Notes under the pieces: model-generated
What the model was told of the DNA's origin: nothing
The model's input: the letters and a program-made list of their open reading frames with translations, nothing else
Database searches by the model: none
In this document: piece by piece, positions 15,105 to 23,795 of the stretch
Numbering within the stretch: position 1 is the first letter of the stretch
Layout of the letters: each line of letters opens with the position of its first letter
Program-made: the position numbers and the translations under genes
Origin: an uncultured Acetatifactor sp.
GTDB taxonomy: Bacteria > Bacillota > Clostridia > Lachnospirales > Lachnospiraceae
Assembly (NCBI GenBank): GCA_910587555.1
Contig: CAJULV010000034.1
Location: 6,854 to 42,651, forward strand
Direction: 5' to 3'
Length of the DNA: 35,798 nt

Positions 15105-17117
15105 TCAGCAAATCCTCGTTCCCTCCGGCACGATATCATCCACAAATATCACCTGGCATCCGCAGGCATTATTGGTTCCCGCCAGCAGCATGCCCTCGCT
15201 GGTAACCCCTACCAGGCGGGCCGGCTTTAAGTTTGCCACCACAATAATCTTCCTGCCGACGAGTTCCTCCGGCTTGTAGTATTCCCTGATACTTGACACA
15301 ATAACCCGCTCTTTCAGGCCGTCGAACAGCGTAAGCTTGTAACAGCTGTGTGACTTGCGGATTTCCGTGCATTTTAATACCTTGCACACCCGCAGATCGG
15401 TTTTCCGGAATTCTTCCGCGTCGATCTCCGCAGCCACCGGCGCCACCGGGTCGGGATCTCCGTATACAACCTGTTTTTCCTCCGGCTCCGGCGCCTCTTC
15501 CTTCGGCGCCAGGGCCTGTTCCTCCTCTTCCGTAATGGGAGTTGAGAAATCCAGCAGCGACAGGAACTTGTCCTTCTCGATGGCGTACAGGAACAGATAC
15601 AGCCTGGGTCCCTTCTCCTTGTTCAGCAGCAGACGGTATACATTCTTGAAAAAGGTTCCCTGCAGCGCCTTCAAATCAGACGCGTCATAGCCGTATATTC
15701 TCTTCGGAATTTCGTACAGTTCCTTATTCAGCTCGTCCAATGTGTATTCGTTTCCGTTCAGGCCGGCGTACAGCATGGCCACCGCCGCTTTCTCCTTATC
15801 GTCCAGTTCGTTGTACACAGGCCAGTTGCGCACCGGGCACAGCCTGTTTACATTTTCCGGGGCACAATTCTCCAGCCAGTATTTCGCCAGCCCCAGGCGT
15901 TCCTTAAAGTCTTCATATTTATAGGGCGTCCCGATTTTCTCAAATACGGTCTCCAGCATCTCCACGTTGAAATCCACAACGGAACCCAGCTGCACCAGGT
16001 GGGACATGGGCACGGTGCTGATCTCCTTGTCAAACATCAGGCAGCTGTTCATGATATCCCGTACATAATCATCCGCACTGCCGTCCAAATAAGCGTTGTA
16101 CTGCTTGTCAAACTCAAAGTACTGCCGCAGAATCCCGTCGTCAAAGCAGAAGTCAAATGCCTTCGTGGGATCGGACTTCGCGTAGAGCCACAGAATCACC
16201 TCCGGCTGATAGATATTCAGCAGTGTCTCCGGCGTCAGATTCAGCCCTGTGGAACCGGACATCTTGCCCGTGGTCCCCTTGATGCCGATAAATTCATAGC
16301 CCTGGAAAACCGGCGCTTCATAATCGAATATCTTCTTCGCGATGACCTTGCTGGTGTCGTAGCTTCCCCCGGGGCTGGCATGGTCTTTTCCGCCCGGCTC
16401 GAAATCCACCTGCTCATATTTCCAGCGCATGGGCCAGTCAATCTTCCACGCCAGCTTACAGTTGAAATCCTGTGTGAAATCATGCTCTCCCTCATGGCCG
16501 CACTTGCAGACATAATGCGCTTTGGTGCAGTCATCCGAAAGGGAGGTAATCTTCGTGGTATCCCTGTTGCATTCCGGGCAATAGATACTCACCGGGTAAT
16601 ATGCCTCCCGCTCCCCCTCCTGGGCATCCTGGGTGCGGAAGCTGTCCAGGATATCAAATATCTCCCCGCGCTTACGCAGGGCCTCGATAACATATTCCTT
16701 ATATTTGCCGCTCTTATTCATCCGGGCCTGGTACCTGTAGTCCATTTTGATGCCGAAGCGCCTGATGGATGCCTCAAACTCCTTCTCGAAATATTCGGCG
16801 TAGGTGGCTTCCTCCGTGCCGAAGGGATTGGGCGCATCCGCGTAGGAGGCTCCGATGTATTTCTCCATCCCCTTGTCCGCCTTCTGCACATTTACCGGAA
16901 TCTTCCGGATCCTGTCATATTCATCCCAGGAAAAAAGCAGCTTCGCCTTCTTTCCCTTTCTCTCAAGCGCCTTCACCACAAACAAACTGGTCGCAATGTC
17001 TCTGAAATTCCCGATATGAATGGATCCGGACGGACTGATGCCCGCCGCGCAGACATATTCCTCCTTGTCCGGATTTCTGCTGATAATCTTCTCTGCAATT
17101 TTATCTGACCAATGCAT
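15105..17117 (-). CDS. lysS: Class I (archaeal-type) lysyl-tRNA synthetase with C-terminal tRNA-binding domain
   Basis: A 670-residue enzyme that charges tRNA-Lys. It is class I, not the common bacterial class II: HIGN lies at 34-37 within ISPSGSIHIGNFRD, KMSGS at 285-289, and zinc-type cysteines at 180/183 and 204/206. Residues about 1-530 cover the catalytic core and alpha-helical anticodon domain. After an acidic Glu/Pro linker, residues about 565-670 form a Trbp111/EMAPII-like OB fold (EEFRKTDLRVCKVLKC ... LVGVTSEGMLLAG), very like the tail of MetRS in this window. Class I LysRS usually lacks this extension. AAAGGAG lies 9 nt before the ATG, and a near-consensus promoter lies just upstream. 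Confidence 0.93.
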   Translation of the reverse strand: MHWSDKIAEKIISRNPDKEEYVCAAGISPSGSIHIGNFRDIATSLFVVKALERKGKKAKLLFSWDEYDRIRKIPVNVQKADKGMEKYIGASYADAPNPFGTEEATYAEYFEKEFEASIRRFGIKMDYRYQARMNKSGKYKEYVIEALRKRGEIFDILDSFRTQDAQEGEREAYYPVSIYCPECNRDTTKITSLSDDCTKAHYVCKCGHEGEHDFTQDFNCKLAWKIDWPMRWKYEQVDFEPGGKDHASPGGSYDTSKVIAKKIFDYEAPVFQGYEFIGIKGTTGKMSGSTGLNLTPETLLNIYQPEVILWLYAKSDPTKAFDFCFDDGILRQYFEFDKQYNAYLDGSADDYVRDIMNSCLMFDKEISTVPMSHLVQLGSVVDFNVEMLETVFEKIGTPYKYEDFKERLGLAKYWLENCAPENVNRLCPVRNWPVYNELDDKEKAAVAMLYAGLNGNEYTLDELNKELYEIPKRIYGYDASDLKALQGTFFKNVYRLLLNKEKGPRLYLFLYAIEKDKFLSLLDFSTPITEEEEQALAPKEEAPEPEEKQVVYGDPDPVAPVAAEIDAEEFRKTDLRVCKVLKCTEIRKSHSCYKLTLFDGLKERVIVSSIREYYKPEELVGRKIIVVANLKPARLVGVTSEGMLLAGTNNACGCQVIFVDDIVPEGTRIC

Positions 17118-17149
17118 AGTTGTATACTCCTTTAAATGAATTGGTCCTA

Positions 17150-17178
17150 ATTATACAATATGACATAAATAAAGTCAA
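17150..17178 (-). promoter_or_regulatory. Promoter of lysS
   Basis: On the minus strand TTGACT (17178-17173), a 17-nt spacer and a perfect TATAAT (17155-17150) lie about 33 nt before the lysS start. The remaining 17179-17320 spacer shows only a weak CAGCTG repeat after the lipoprotein gene. Confidence 0.85.
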
Positions 17179-17320
17179 TTCCGGTGAAGCCCAATTTTCA
17201 GCATCAAAACAGCTGAACTGTTGCAGCTGGACACATGCGGTTCCGGCAGCCCGGGAACCCGACGGACGCAATACAGGCGCCGTCCCCTTACCGGTTCAGC
17301 GCCCGCACTCCGAATATGAT

Positions 17321-17782
17321 TTATTCAAATGTGACGGTCTGCTCCAGATACTCCGTCTTAATCACTATGTAAGGACAGGACGGCGCCTTATTCTCCTGAT
17401 TTGGCGCTTCCGGACCGAGAAGGCTTGTGTTTACCATGATGCCCGTATCCGTCAGGTACAGTTCATTCACCGCAATGCTGTAACCTCCCGTCTCCTGCTC
17501 CCCATACCCGATACATATATACAGATTCGTATTATCCGTATACGTAATCTGGAACGGCTCCTTCTTTTTTCCCGCGATAATCGCCGTCAGCTGCTCCGGT
17601 ATCTTCTCCTCTCCCAGCACCGTAAATTCCAGGTCGCGCAGTTTGACCTTCTCCTCGCTCAGCAGCGTACATCCGCCCAGCAGCAGTGTGCAGGCAGCCA
17701 GCAGTGTCAGCAGCCCGGTCCGTAGGAATTTCCCCGTAAATTTTAGATGGAATGGATTTGCTTTCAACGAAAAACCCCACAA
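17321..17782 (-). CDS. PrcB-like lipoprotein
   Basis: A protein of about 148-153 residues. A hydrophobic signal segment ends in a lipobox, LLGGC, so it should be a lipid-anchored exported protein. The C-terminal part, about 75-153, fits the PrcB C-terminal domain: ICIGYGEQETGGYSIAV, then CPYIVIKTEYLEQTVTF at the end. PrcB is a subunit of a secreted protease complex in Treponema; the role of small stand-alone versions is unknown. No ATG start exists in frame. TTG at 17782 or at 17767 (GGGG about 8 nt upstream) are the options, so the N-terminus is uncertain. Confidence 0.75.
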   Translation of the reverse strand: MWGFSLKANPFHLKFTGKFLRTGLLTLLAACTLLLGGCTLLSEEKVKLRDLEFTVLGEEKIPEQLTAIIAGKKKEPFQITYTDNTNLYICIGYGEQETGGYSIAVNELYLTDTGIMVNTSLLGPEAPNQENKAPSCPYIVIKTEYLEQTVTFE

Positions 17783-17872
17783 TCTTTTTCTCTATATTCT
17801 ATGTACTTTTTCGGATTTCTATGCTAAGATAAAGGGCGTGCCGGAAAACATTTGCCAAAGGAGAAATCTACA

Positions 17873-18631
17873 ATGATTCGACTTATATTGATTGCGACTT
17901 ATCTGATTCTGTTTCTGATTCTGGGCATACCGATGCTGTTGGTGCTGTGGGTCATTGGCAGGTCCAATCCCGAACGCAGTGACCGGGCCGCAAAGGCAAT
18001 CGTTGGCTGGGCTTTCCGCTGCATTATCTTTCTCGCGGGCACCAGGCTCATTGTCAGAGGCACGGAAAACATTCCTGCCGACAGCGCCGTCCTGTATGTG
18101 GGCAATCACCGCAGCTATTTTGATATCGTACTCACATATTCCCATTTTCCCGGCATCACCGGATACGTGGCAAAGAAAGAGATGCTCCGCTATCCTCTGT
18201 TGAAGAACTGGATGAAAGCCATCCACTGTCTCTTCCTTGACAGGGACAATATCAAGGAGGGGCTGAAAACCATACTGAAAGGCGTGGAGGAAGTCAAAAA
18301 CGGCACTTCCCTGTGCATTTTCCCCGAAGGAACCCGCAATCGGGAAAACGATACCTTCCTTCCCTTTCATGACGGCAGCTTTAAGATCGCAGAAAAAGGC
18401 GGCGTGCCCGTAGTCCCCATGGTGCTGCTCAACTCCGCCGCCATATTCGAAGATCACCTGCCCCGGATCCGCAGGGCCACTGTGGTCATCGAATTCCAGA
18501 AACCGGTTTTTCTTGACAGGCTGGACAAAAGCGAGCGCAAGAAAACGGGAACTTATGTCAGCCAGCTGATAAAGGACCGCTATTTCGAATTGAAGCAGGA
18601 ATATATGGGGCTGTCTCATGAAAAGCCTTAA
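17873..18631 (+). CDS. plsC: 1-acyl-sn-glycerol-3-phosphate acyltransferase
   Basis: A 252-residue membrane-associated enzyme that adds the second acyl chain to make phosphatidic acid. The catalytic HX4D motif appears as GNHRSYFD, the substrate-binding motif as FPEGTRNR, and the third block as GVPVVPMVL. The N-terminus is hydrophobic and anchors it to the membrane. ATG at 17873 has AAAGGAG at proper spacing, so an ATG seven codons upstream is rejected. It is divergent from the lipoprotein gene and convergent with the histidine kinase gene. Confidence 0.95.
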   Translation: MIRLILIATYLILFLILGIPMLLVLWVIGRSNPERSDRAAKAIVGWAFRCIIFLAGTRLIVRGTENIPADSAVLYVGNHRSYFDIVLTYSHFPGITGYVAKKEMLRYPLLKNWMKAIHCLFLDRDNIKEGLKTILKGVEEVKNGTSLCIFPEGTRNRENDTFLPFHDGSFKIAEKGGVPVVPMVLLNSAAIFEDHLPRIRRATVVIEFQKPVFLDRLDKSERKKTGTYVSQLIKDRYFELKQEYMGLSHEKP

Positions 18632-18703
18632 AACCGGATATCGCTATACCTGGCTGCCGGATATGTTATATCTTGTACAGATTCTCTTAATACGGCAGCT
18701 CCG

Positions 18704-20008
18704 TTACTGTGTCCAAACCGGAAGCTCCACGGTAAATGCAGTCACCTCGTCCACGCTCTCCGCCGTGATCCTGCCTCCGTGGAGCGTGACGATGTCCTTC
18801 GCAATGGCCAGTCCCAATCCGGCCCCCCCATTATCGGTAGAACGGGCTTCGTCCAGCCGGAAAAACTTTTCGAATACCGCATCCAGCTTCTGGGCGGGAA
18901 TTGTTTTTCCTCTGTTTGAGAAAGTAATGCTGACCATTTCCTCACCGGCAATACACCTGACTTTTATCTCCGTGTCCGGGTAGCTATAGGCCACGGCATT
19001 TTTCAGAATATTATTGAAAACCCTGGCCAGCTTCTCCCCGTCCGCATAGACGGTCATACTGTCTCCCGGTTCCGTGATTGTCCCGTCCATGGCTTTCTGC
19101 TGCATCTCCAGCGAAATGGTATTTCCGTGTGTACTTAAAATCGGATAAAATTCATCGGTCAGCTGTATCAGCATAAAGTGCAGATCCACCATCTCCTTCT
19201 CCAGCAGAATCTGCTGTAAATTATACCGTGTAATCTCAAAAAATTCATTGATCAGCTTTTCCAGCCGATGGGCTTTATCCAGGGTAATATGAATGTATTT
19301 CGTCTTCTGTGCCTGGGGCATGTCCCGTGCCTCATCCAGCAGGCTCAGGTAACCGATGACAGAAGTAAGGGGCGTTCTCAGGTCGTGTGCAAGATAGGTG
19401 ATCAGGTCGTTTTTCCTGCCTGCTTCCTCCTTCTGCAGCTGCTCCTGGCGCTGGATGGCCGCCTTGATTTCCGCCATCTGCAGGGATATCTCCGCATATT
19501 CCGCAGGAAACACCTCGGACGCCTCCCTGTCGTGGCGCATGAAATCATTTATCATGTGCCCGGCAGTGCGTATAACCTGCTTCTCCCGCCAGGAGGCATA
19601 AATCACGGAAACCAGGCGCATGAAAAGCGCCAGCACCGGAATCATCACTAAAAATACCTTGAAGGCAACTTCTTTTATCCTGGACCAACGAATGTGTATA
19701 TAATAGTAACCCTCCGCCGCTTCCTCCGCGGATATCCATTCCATATACATAAATTCACGGGCAAACCACTCCCGGATAAACCCGTTGAAGGCATAATCCA
19801 GCATCAGATACAGAAGATTGCACAGAAACACCCCTGCCGCAATGATGAACAGGGTAATCAGGGTTCTCTTGAGTTTCTTATTTACATGGAACATGGTTCT
19901 TACGGGGAATGCTTTCTCCCTGGGGAACATTTTTCCGCCATGGCGTGCTTTCTTCCCAGGGAGCGTTTTTCTTCCAGGACGTGTTTTCTCTCCATTTTTA
20001 ACCTTCAA
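18704..20008 (-). CDS. VanS-like sensor histidine kinase
   Basis: A 434-residue kinase. Membrane segments lie at about 49-70 and 115-136, enclosing a short external loop of about 44 residues as in VanS of the vanA type. A linker follows, then the dimerisation box YLAHDLRTPLTSVIGY with the phosphorylated His208, then ATPase motifs NILKNAVAYSYPDT (N box), GLGLAIAKDIVTLHGG (G box) and FEKFFRLDEARS (F box). The first in-frame start is TTG at 20008, which overlaps the response-regulator stop by 11 nt and suggests coupling. ATGs at 19930 and 19894 are alternatives. The first 40 residues are Lys/Arg/Gly/Pro-rich and repetitive. The ligand is unproven. Confidence 0.9.
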   Translation of the reverse strand: MKVKNGEKTRPGRKTLPGKKARHGGKMFPREKAFPVRTMFHVNKKLKRTLITLFIIAAGVFLCNLLYLMLDYAFNGFIREWFAREFMYMEWISAEEAAEGYYYIHIRWSRIKEVAFKVFLVMIPVLALFMRLVSVIYASWREKQVIRTAGHMINDFMRHDREASEVFPAEYAEISLQMAEIKAAIQRQEQLQKEEAGRKNDLITYLAHDLRTPLTSVIGYLSLLDEARDMPQAQKTKYIHITLDKAHRLEKLINEFFEITRYNLQQILLEKEMVDLHFMLIQLTDEFYPILSTHGNTISLEMQQKAMDGTITEPGDSMTVYADGEKLARVFNNILKNAVAYSYPDTEIKVRCIAGEEMVSITFSNRGKTIPAQKLDAVFEKFFRLDEARSTDNGGAGLGLAIAKDIVTLHGGRITAESVDEVTAFTVELPVWTQ

Positions 20009-20690
20009 TTTTGTATCCGCACCCCCAGACCGTCTTGATATACTTCGGCTCCTCGAAAGAATCCCCCATTTTTTCCCTCAGATGGCGAATATGCACCGTA
20101 ATGGTATTGTTGTTCTTGGTGTAGTATTCTTCCCCCCAGATGAGATGGAACAGTTCTTCCGCGCTGACCACCTGGCCTTTGCGCTGGCAGAGAATACGAA
20201 GGATGGCAAATTCCGTGGGTGTCAGGTTTAAAAGTTTTTCGTTTAAATAGCACTCATGGGTCTTGTCGTTCAGCACCATTCCCGAAACGGAATAAACATC
20301 CTCCTGAGGCGTACCCGTATTATACCGCTTATAACGGCGCAGCTGTGCCTTCACCCTGGCCACAAGCTCAAGGGGCAGAAAAGGCTTGGTGATATAATCG
20401 TCCGCCCCCAGGGTCAGGCCGTTGATTTTATCCATCTCCCCGTCCCTGGCAGTCAGCATGATGATGGGATAATTGTGCTTCTCCCGGATTTTCCGGCAGA
20501 TTTCCAGTCCGTTCACACCGGGAAGCATAATGTCCAGGATGGCAAGGTCCGGTGTCTCCGCCTCCGCCGTTTTCAGCGCCGCAGTCCCGTCATAGCATTT
20601 CAGGACCCGGAAGCCCTCGTTTTTCAGATACAGCTCCACAAGATCCGCAATCTCCGCTTCATCGTCAGCGATTAATATTTTTTCGTCCAT
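19998..20690 (-). CDS. VanR-like OmpR-family response regulator
   Basis: A 230-residue two-domain regulator. The receiver domain has acidic residues D9/D10, the phosphoacceptor D53 in LAILDIMLPG and K102 in YITKPF. The winged-helix domain follows (TPTEFAILRILCQRKGQVVS ... NNNTITVHIRHLREKMGD ... KTVWGCGYKIEG). Several stretches, such as EIADLVELYLKNE and the C-terminal ones, match what I remember of VanR from glycopeptide-resistance clusters very closely. AGAGG lies 6 nt before the ATG. It is followed directly by its sensor kinase and preceded by murF. Its targets cannot be read from sequence. Confidence 0.92.
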   Translation of the reverse strand: MDEKILIADDEAEIADLVELYLKNEGFRVLKCYDGTAALKTAEAETPDLAILDIMLPGVNGLEICRKIREKHNYPIIMLTARDGEMDKINGLTLGADDYITKPFLPLELVARVKAQLRRYKRYNTGTPQEDVYSVSGMVLNDKTHECYLNEKLLNLTPTEFAILRILCQRKGQVVSAEELFHLIWGEEYYTKNNNTITVHIRHLREKMGDSFEEPKYIKTVWGCGYKIEG

Positions 20691-20746
20691 TTGATACCTC
20701 TGTCCTGCGTTTCGTCCGTGCAGCTTTCACCGCACGATACCATTTT

Positions 20747-20775
20747 ATTATAATTATCCGTATATAAGGTTAATA
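20747..20775 (-). promoter_or_regulatory. Candidate promoter of the VanR/VanS-like pair
   Basis: On the minus strand a perfect TATAAT (20752-20747) is preceded by a weak TATTAA -35 (20775-20770) at 17 nt. It lies within the 87-nt murF-vanR spacer. The weak -35 could suit an activated promoter. Confidence 0.5.
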
Positions 20776-20777
20776 TT

Positions 20778-22412
20778 TTATAAATATTGTGCCCTTTCCT
20801 TCAGGTGTTCCAGAACTCCCGCAAACCCCATATCATGGGAAGCCTTTATGAGGACGGTACTCCCTTCCGGCACCAGCCTGCCGCAATCGGCCGCAAGCGC
20901 TTCCAGCAGGGCATTCGTATCCGGGTACCAGCGAACCTGCGCTTTCCCATGTGCCTGAACCGCCGGGAAAGTCTTTCCCTCTTTCACGCCTGCCCTCACG
21001 GCATTCTCCTGTGCCGCATCCGTCGTATCACTCCCCTCAGCAATTGCTCCCCCTACATGCGCCTGCGCCTCGCGGAACATATGTTCCGATTCGGAACCCA
21101 CACACAGGATATGGCCGATTCCCAGGAGTCCCGCCTGCCTGCCAATCTCCCCATGGTATCTGTGAGACCCTTCGCCCAGATTCAGCATATCCCCCAGTAT
21201 GGCCACTTTCTCCGTGTCTGCCATGGCCAGCAGGTTGACGGCCGCTTTCATGGATGCCGGGTTGGCATTATAGCAGTCGTCAATGATCGTATACCGGGGC
21301 AGGCGCAGGATATTGGTCCGCCCGCTGACGGCAGTTACCCCGGCGATGCCTGCCGCGATTTCCTCCGGCGACAGCCCCAACAGCCACGCCACGCAGGCCG
21401 CGGCAGCCGCATTCAGCACCATATGCTCCCCGGGCAGGGGAATACGGACGGGAAGCGTTGTACCGCCTGTCTGCCTCCCGTCTTCCGCAGACGCTACACG
21501 CCCCGGCATCTGACCGCTGCATTGCGCGCACTCCGGCTTCATGCCGTCATCCCGCGGTCCCACACGCAGCACGGCATCGCTGCCCCACAGCCCTTTTCCC
21601 ACAATATCCGCCATGGATACTTCCTCCGCCGGGTTTCTCCCCAGACCGAAGAAATGCGGCTTATGCCCCTTGATCTCCTTAAGCGCCGCCAGCTTGTCAT
21701 CCTCGCCGTTCAGACAGACTTCCCCGTCCTCCGCCATATAGTCAAAGATTTCCGACTTGGCCCGCAGAATGCCGTCCCGGTCTATCAGATTGTTCAGGTG
21801 GCTTTGTCCTATATTGGTAATCACGCAGACATTGGGGCGCACCATTTTGCTCAGTCGATGCATCTCCCCAAAATCACTGATTCCCATCTCCACCACCGCA
21901 GCCTCATGTTCCCCGCGGATCCGCAGAAGCGTCAGGGGTACCCCCACTTCATTATTGAAATTTCCTTCCGTCTTCAGCACATGATATTTTTCCGCCAGTA
22001 CTCCCGCTATAAACTCCTTGGTGCTGGTCTTGCCCACACTGCCGGTAATGCCGACGATTTTCACGGAAAGCTTCCTTCTGTAGGCTTCCGCAATGTCCTT
22101 CAGCGCCTGCAGGGTGTCCTCCACCAGGACCCAGGCTCCCCATTCCGAAGCCATGCAGCCATGCTCCGCCTCCACCTGCTCCGGCTCCTTCTGGGTCACC
22201 GCCAATATGGCTCCCTGTGCGAATGCCGCCGGTATGAACCTGTGTCCGTCCACCCGTTCTCCCACGGTGGCGATAAATACCCCCCGGGGTTCCACAAGCC
22301 TGGAATTGATTACCACCGAAGCGACAGACGCGTCAGCCTCTGCCGTTCCTCCCCGGAGCGTCAGCTTCCCTCCACACGCCTCCGCAATTTCCCTGATTGT
22401 TAAATCCATCAT
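20778..22412 (-). CDS. murF: UDP-MurNAc-tripeptide--D-Ala-D-Ala ligase
   Basis: The last cytoplasmic ligase of peptidoglycan precursor synthesis; it joins the D-Ala-D-Ala dipeptide made by Ddl. The P-loop ITGSVGKTST lies at 122-131, TEGNFNNEVGVP and VVEMGISDFGEMHRL follow, and the C-terminal DDCYNANPASMKAA and AILGDMLNLG motifs are intact. At 544 residues it is about 90 longer than typical MurF. The extra length sits in two low-conservation insertions, about residues 285-319 (Gly/Pro/Cys-rich) and 450-490 (Ala/Gly/Thr-rich). Starts at 22412 and 22409 are equivalent. It lies 62 nt after ddl and probably shares its transcript. Confidence 0.96.
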   Translation of the reverse strand: MMDLTIREIAEACGGKLTLRGGTAEADASVASVVINSRLVEPRGVFIATVGERVDGHRFIPAAFAQGAILAVTQKEPEQVEAEHGCMASEWGAWVLVEDTLQALKDIAEAYRRKLSVKIVGITGSVGKTSTKEFIAGVLAEKYHVLKTEGNFNNEVGVPLTLLRIRGEHEAAVVEMGISDFGEMHRLSKMVRPNVCVITNIGQSHLNNLIDRDGILRAKSEIFDYMAEDGEVCLNGEDDKLAALKEIKGHKPHFFGLGRNPAEEVSMADIVGKGLWGSDAVLRVGPRDDGMKPECAQCSGQMPGRVASAEDGRQTGGTTLPVRIPLPGEHMVLNAAAAACVAWLLGLSPEEIAAGIAGVTAVSGRTNILRLPRYTIIDDCYNANPASMKAAVNLLAMADTEKVAILGDMLNLGEGSHRYHGEIGRQAGLLGIGHILCVGSESEHMFREAQAHVGGAIAEGSDTTDAAQENAVRAGVKEGKTFPAVQAHGKAQVRWYPDTNALLEALAADCGRLVPEGSTVLIKASHDMGFAGVLEHLKERAQYL

Positions 22413-22474
22413 ACCGAATTTCCATGTCCTTTCCCGGAAACGTCACCTGTATCCGTTATCTGCATTCTATTCGC

Positions 22475-23542
22475 TTATACCTGCTGCCCTTCACCGACCC
22501 CCATGCCGTCTTGGTCGTCAGTGCCTTTGGCCAGCTCCAGAATCGCCTCACAGAGCTGCCCGAAATCCATCCCGGCTGCGGCTGCTTCCTGAGGCAGCAA
22601 TGAGGTAGGCGTCATCCCCGGCAGCGTATTTGCCTCCAGACAGAAAACTTCTCCCTCGCCGCTCATGACAAAGTCCATGCGTGCGTAGCTTTTCAGCCGC
22701 AGCGCCCGGAATACACGCTCGGAAATTTCCTGCATTTCAACGGCTTTCTCCGCCGGAATCTCCGCCGGGCAGGTCTCTACGGTAGTCCCTGACTGGTATT
22801 TATTTTTATAATCATAAAATCCTTCTTTAGGCGCCATCTCTATCACCGGCAGCGCTTTTCCGTCCAGAACGCCTACGGAAAATTCCCTGCCCTGAATGTA
22901 CTGCTCCACAATAACCTCATCGCCGTACCGAAAAGCTTCCTCCCTGGCCTGCCTGTACGCCTCTTCGTCCCGGGCAATACAGACGCCTATGCTGGACCCT
23001 CCGCAGGACGCCTTCACGATACAGGGAAACGGTACTTTCGCCTGTTCTGCCTCCCCTTTCCTAAGCCTGATTCCCTGGGGTGTGGGAATCTGACAGGCCC
23101 TGAAAATATCCTTTGCAATTCCCTTATCCATAGCCAGACAGGAACCCACAAAATCCGCTCCCGTATAGGAAATCCCCAGAAGCTCAAAGCACGCCTGAAT
23201 CCTGCCGTCCTCGCCGTTGGCGCCGTGGAGCGCCAGAAAAACACAGTCCGCCTCCTGACAGATTTTCAATACCCCCGGGCCGAAAAATCCCTTTCCCCCA
23301 TCCTTCCGCAACGCCTTCACCGCTTCCGGATCCGGAGCCTTCTCTCCCACCGCGCAGGCCAAAGCCGACCAGTCCTGCTCCCATGTAAAGATTCCGTCCG
23401 TATCTCCCTCTATCCCCAGATACACATCCAGTAAAATAACCTGATGCCCGTTCTTTTTCAACGCCTGGTAGATCATCCCGCCGGAACTCAATGACACATC
23501 ACGCTCCGTACTGATTCCTCCCGCCAACACCACGATTTTCAT
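22475..23542 (-). CDS. ddl: D-alanine--D-alanine ligase
   Basis: A 355-residue ATP-grasp enzyme making D-Ala-D-Ala. It has LAGGISTERDVSL at the start, LHGANGEDG at 105-113, ASCGGSSIGV at 178-187 and CLEANTLPGMTPTSL near the end. The omega-loop reads GFYDYKNKY with Tyr243 at the position that marks D-Ala-D-Ala ligases; VanA-type D-lactate ligases differ here. MKIVVLAGG is the conserved start, with GGAGGG 11 nt upstream. The same frame stays open to an ATG at 23680 that also has an AGAAGGG-like site, so a 46-residue basic extension is possible but unlikely. Confidence 0.96.
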   Translation of the reverse strand: MKIVVLAGGISTERDVSLSSGGMIYQALKKNGHQVILLDVYLGIEGDTDGIFTWEQDWSALACAVGEKAPDPEAVKALRKDGGKGFFGPGVLKICQEADCVFLALHGANGEDGRIQACFELLGISYTGADFVGSCLAMDKGIAKDIFRACQIPTPQGIRLRKGEAEQAKVPFPCIVKASCGGSSIGVCIARDEEAYRQAREEAFRYGDEVIVEQYIQGREFSVGVLDGKALPVIEMAPKEGFYDYKNKYQSGTTVETCPAEIPAEKAVEMQEISERVFRALRLKSYARMDFVMSGEGEVFCLEANTLPGMTPTSLLPQEAAAAGMDFGQLCEAILELAKGTDDQDGMGVGEGQQV

Positions 23543-23701
23543 AATATATGATTCCCTCCCTGTCCTGCCCCCGCCAGGCGCCTGCACGGAAAATCCCTTA
23601 TCGCCGTGCTGCCGCCAAAGGCGGAAACACTGTTTATTGATACTTATTCTCCTGCCCGCCGGCGAATACCTCTTTCCCATAAGCTTTCGCCCTTCTTCCC
23701 T

Positions 23702-23729
23702 ATTTTAACATAAACTTTCCATAACACAA
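23702..23729 (-). promoter_or_regulatory. Candidate promoter of ddl-murF
   Basis: On the minus strand TTGTGT (23729-23724), 16 nt and TAAAAT (23707-23702). It would give a leader of about 150 nt with a small CCGCC/GGCGG hairpin and a GCACGG/CCGTGC hairpin before the ddl start. Confidence 0.5.
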
Positions 23730-23753
23730 GCAAAAACCGTATCCTTCTCCGGC

Positions 23754-23763
23754 GAAACGTTTC
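23754..23763. promoter_or_regulatory. Palindrome between the divergent ddl and ddh promoters
   Basis: GAAACGTTTC is perfectly self-complementary, with flanking CGGC and CCG. It lies midway between the two -35 boxes, a fitting place for a shared operator. No regulator is assigned. Confidence 0.3.
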
Positions 23764-23795
23764 CGAATTAACACTGCGCACTGCTAAAGTATCAA

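Noticed and set aside
17852..17872. Earlier ATG for plsC and similar upstream extensions of rpe, pyrD, argG and metG
   Set aside because: In each case the downstream start has the ribosome binding site and the conserved family N-terminus.
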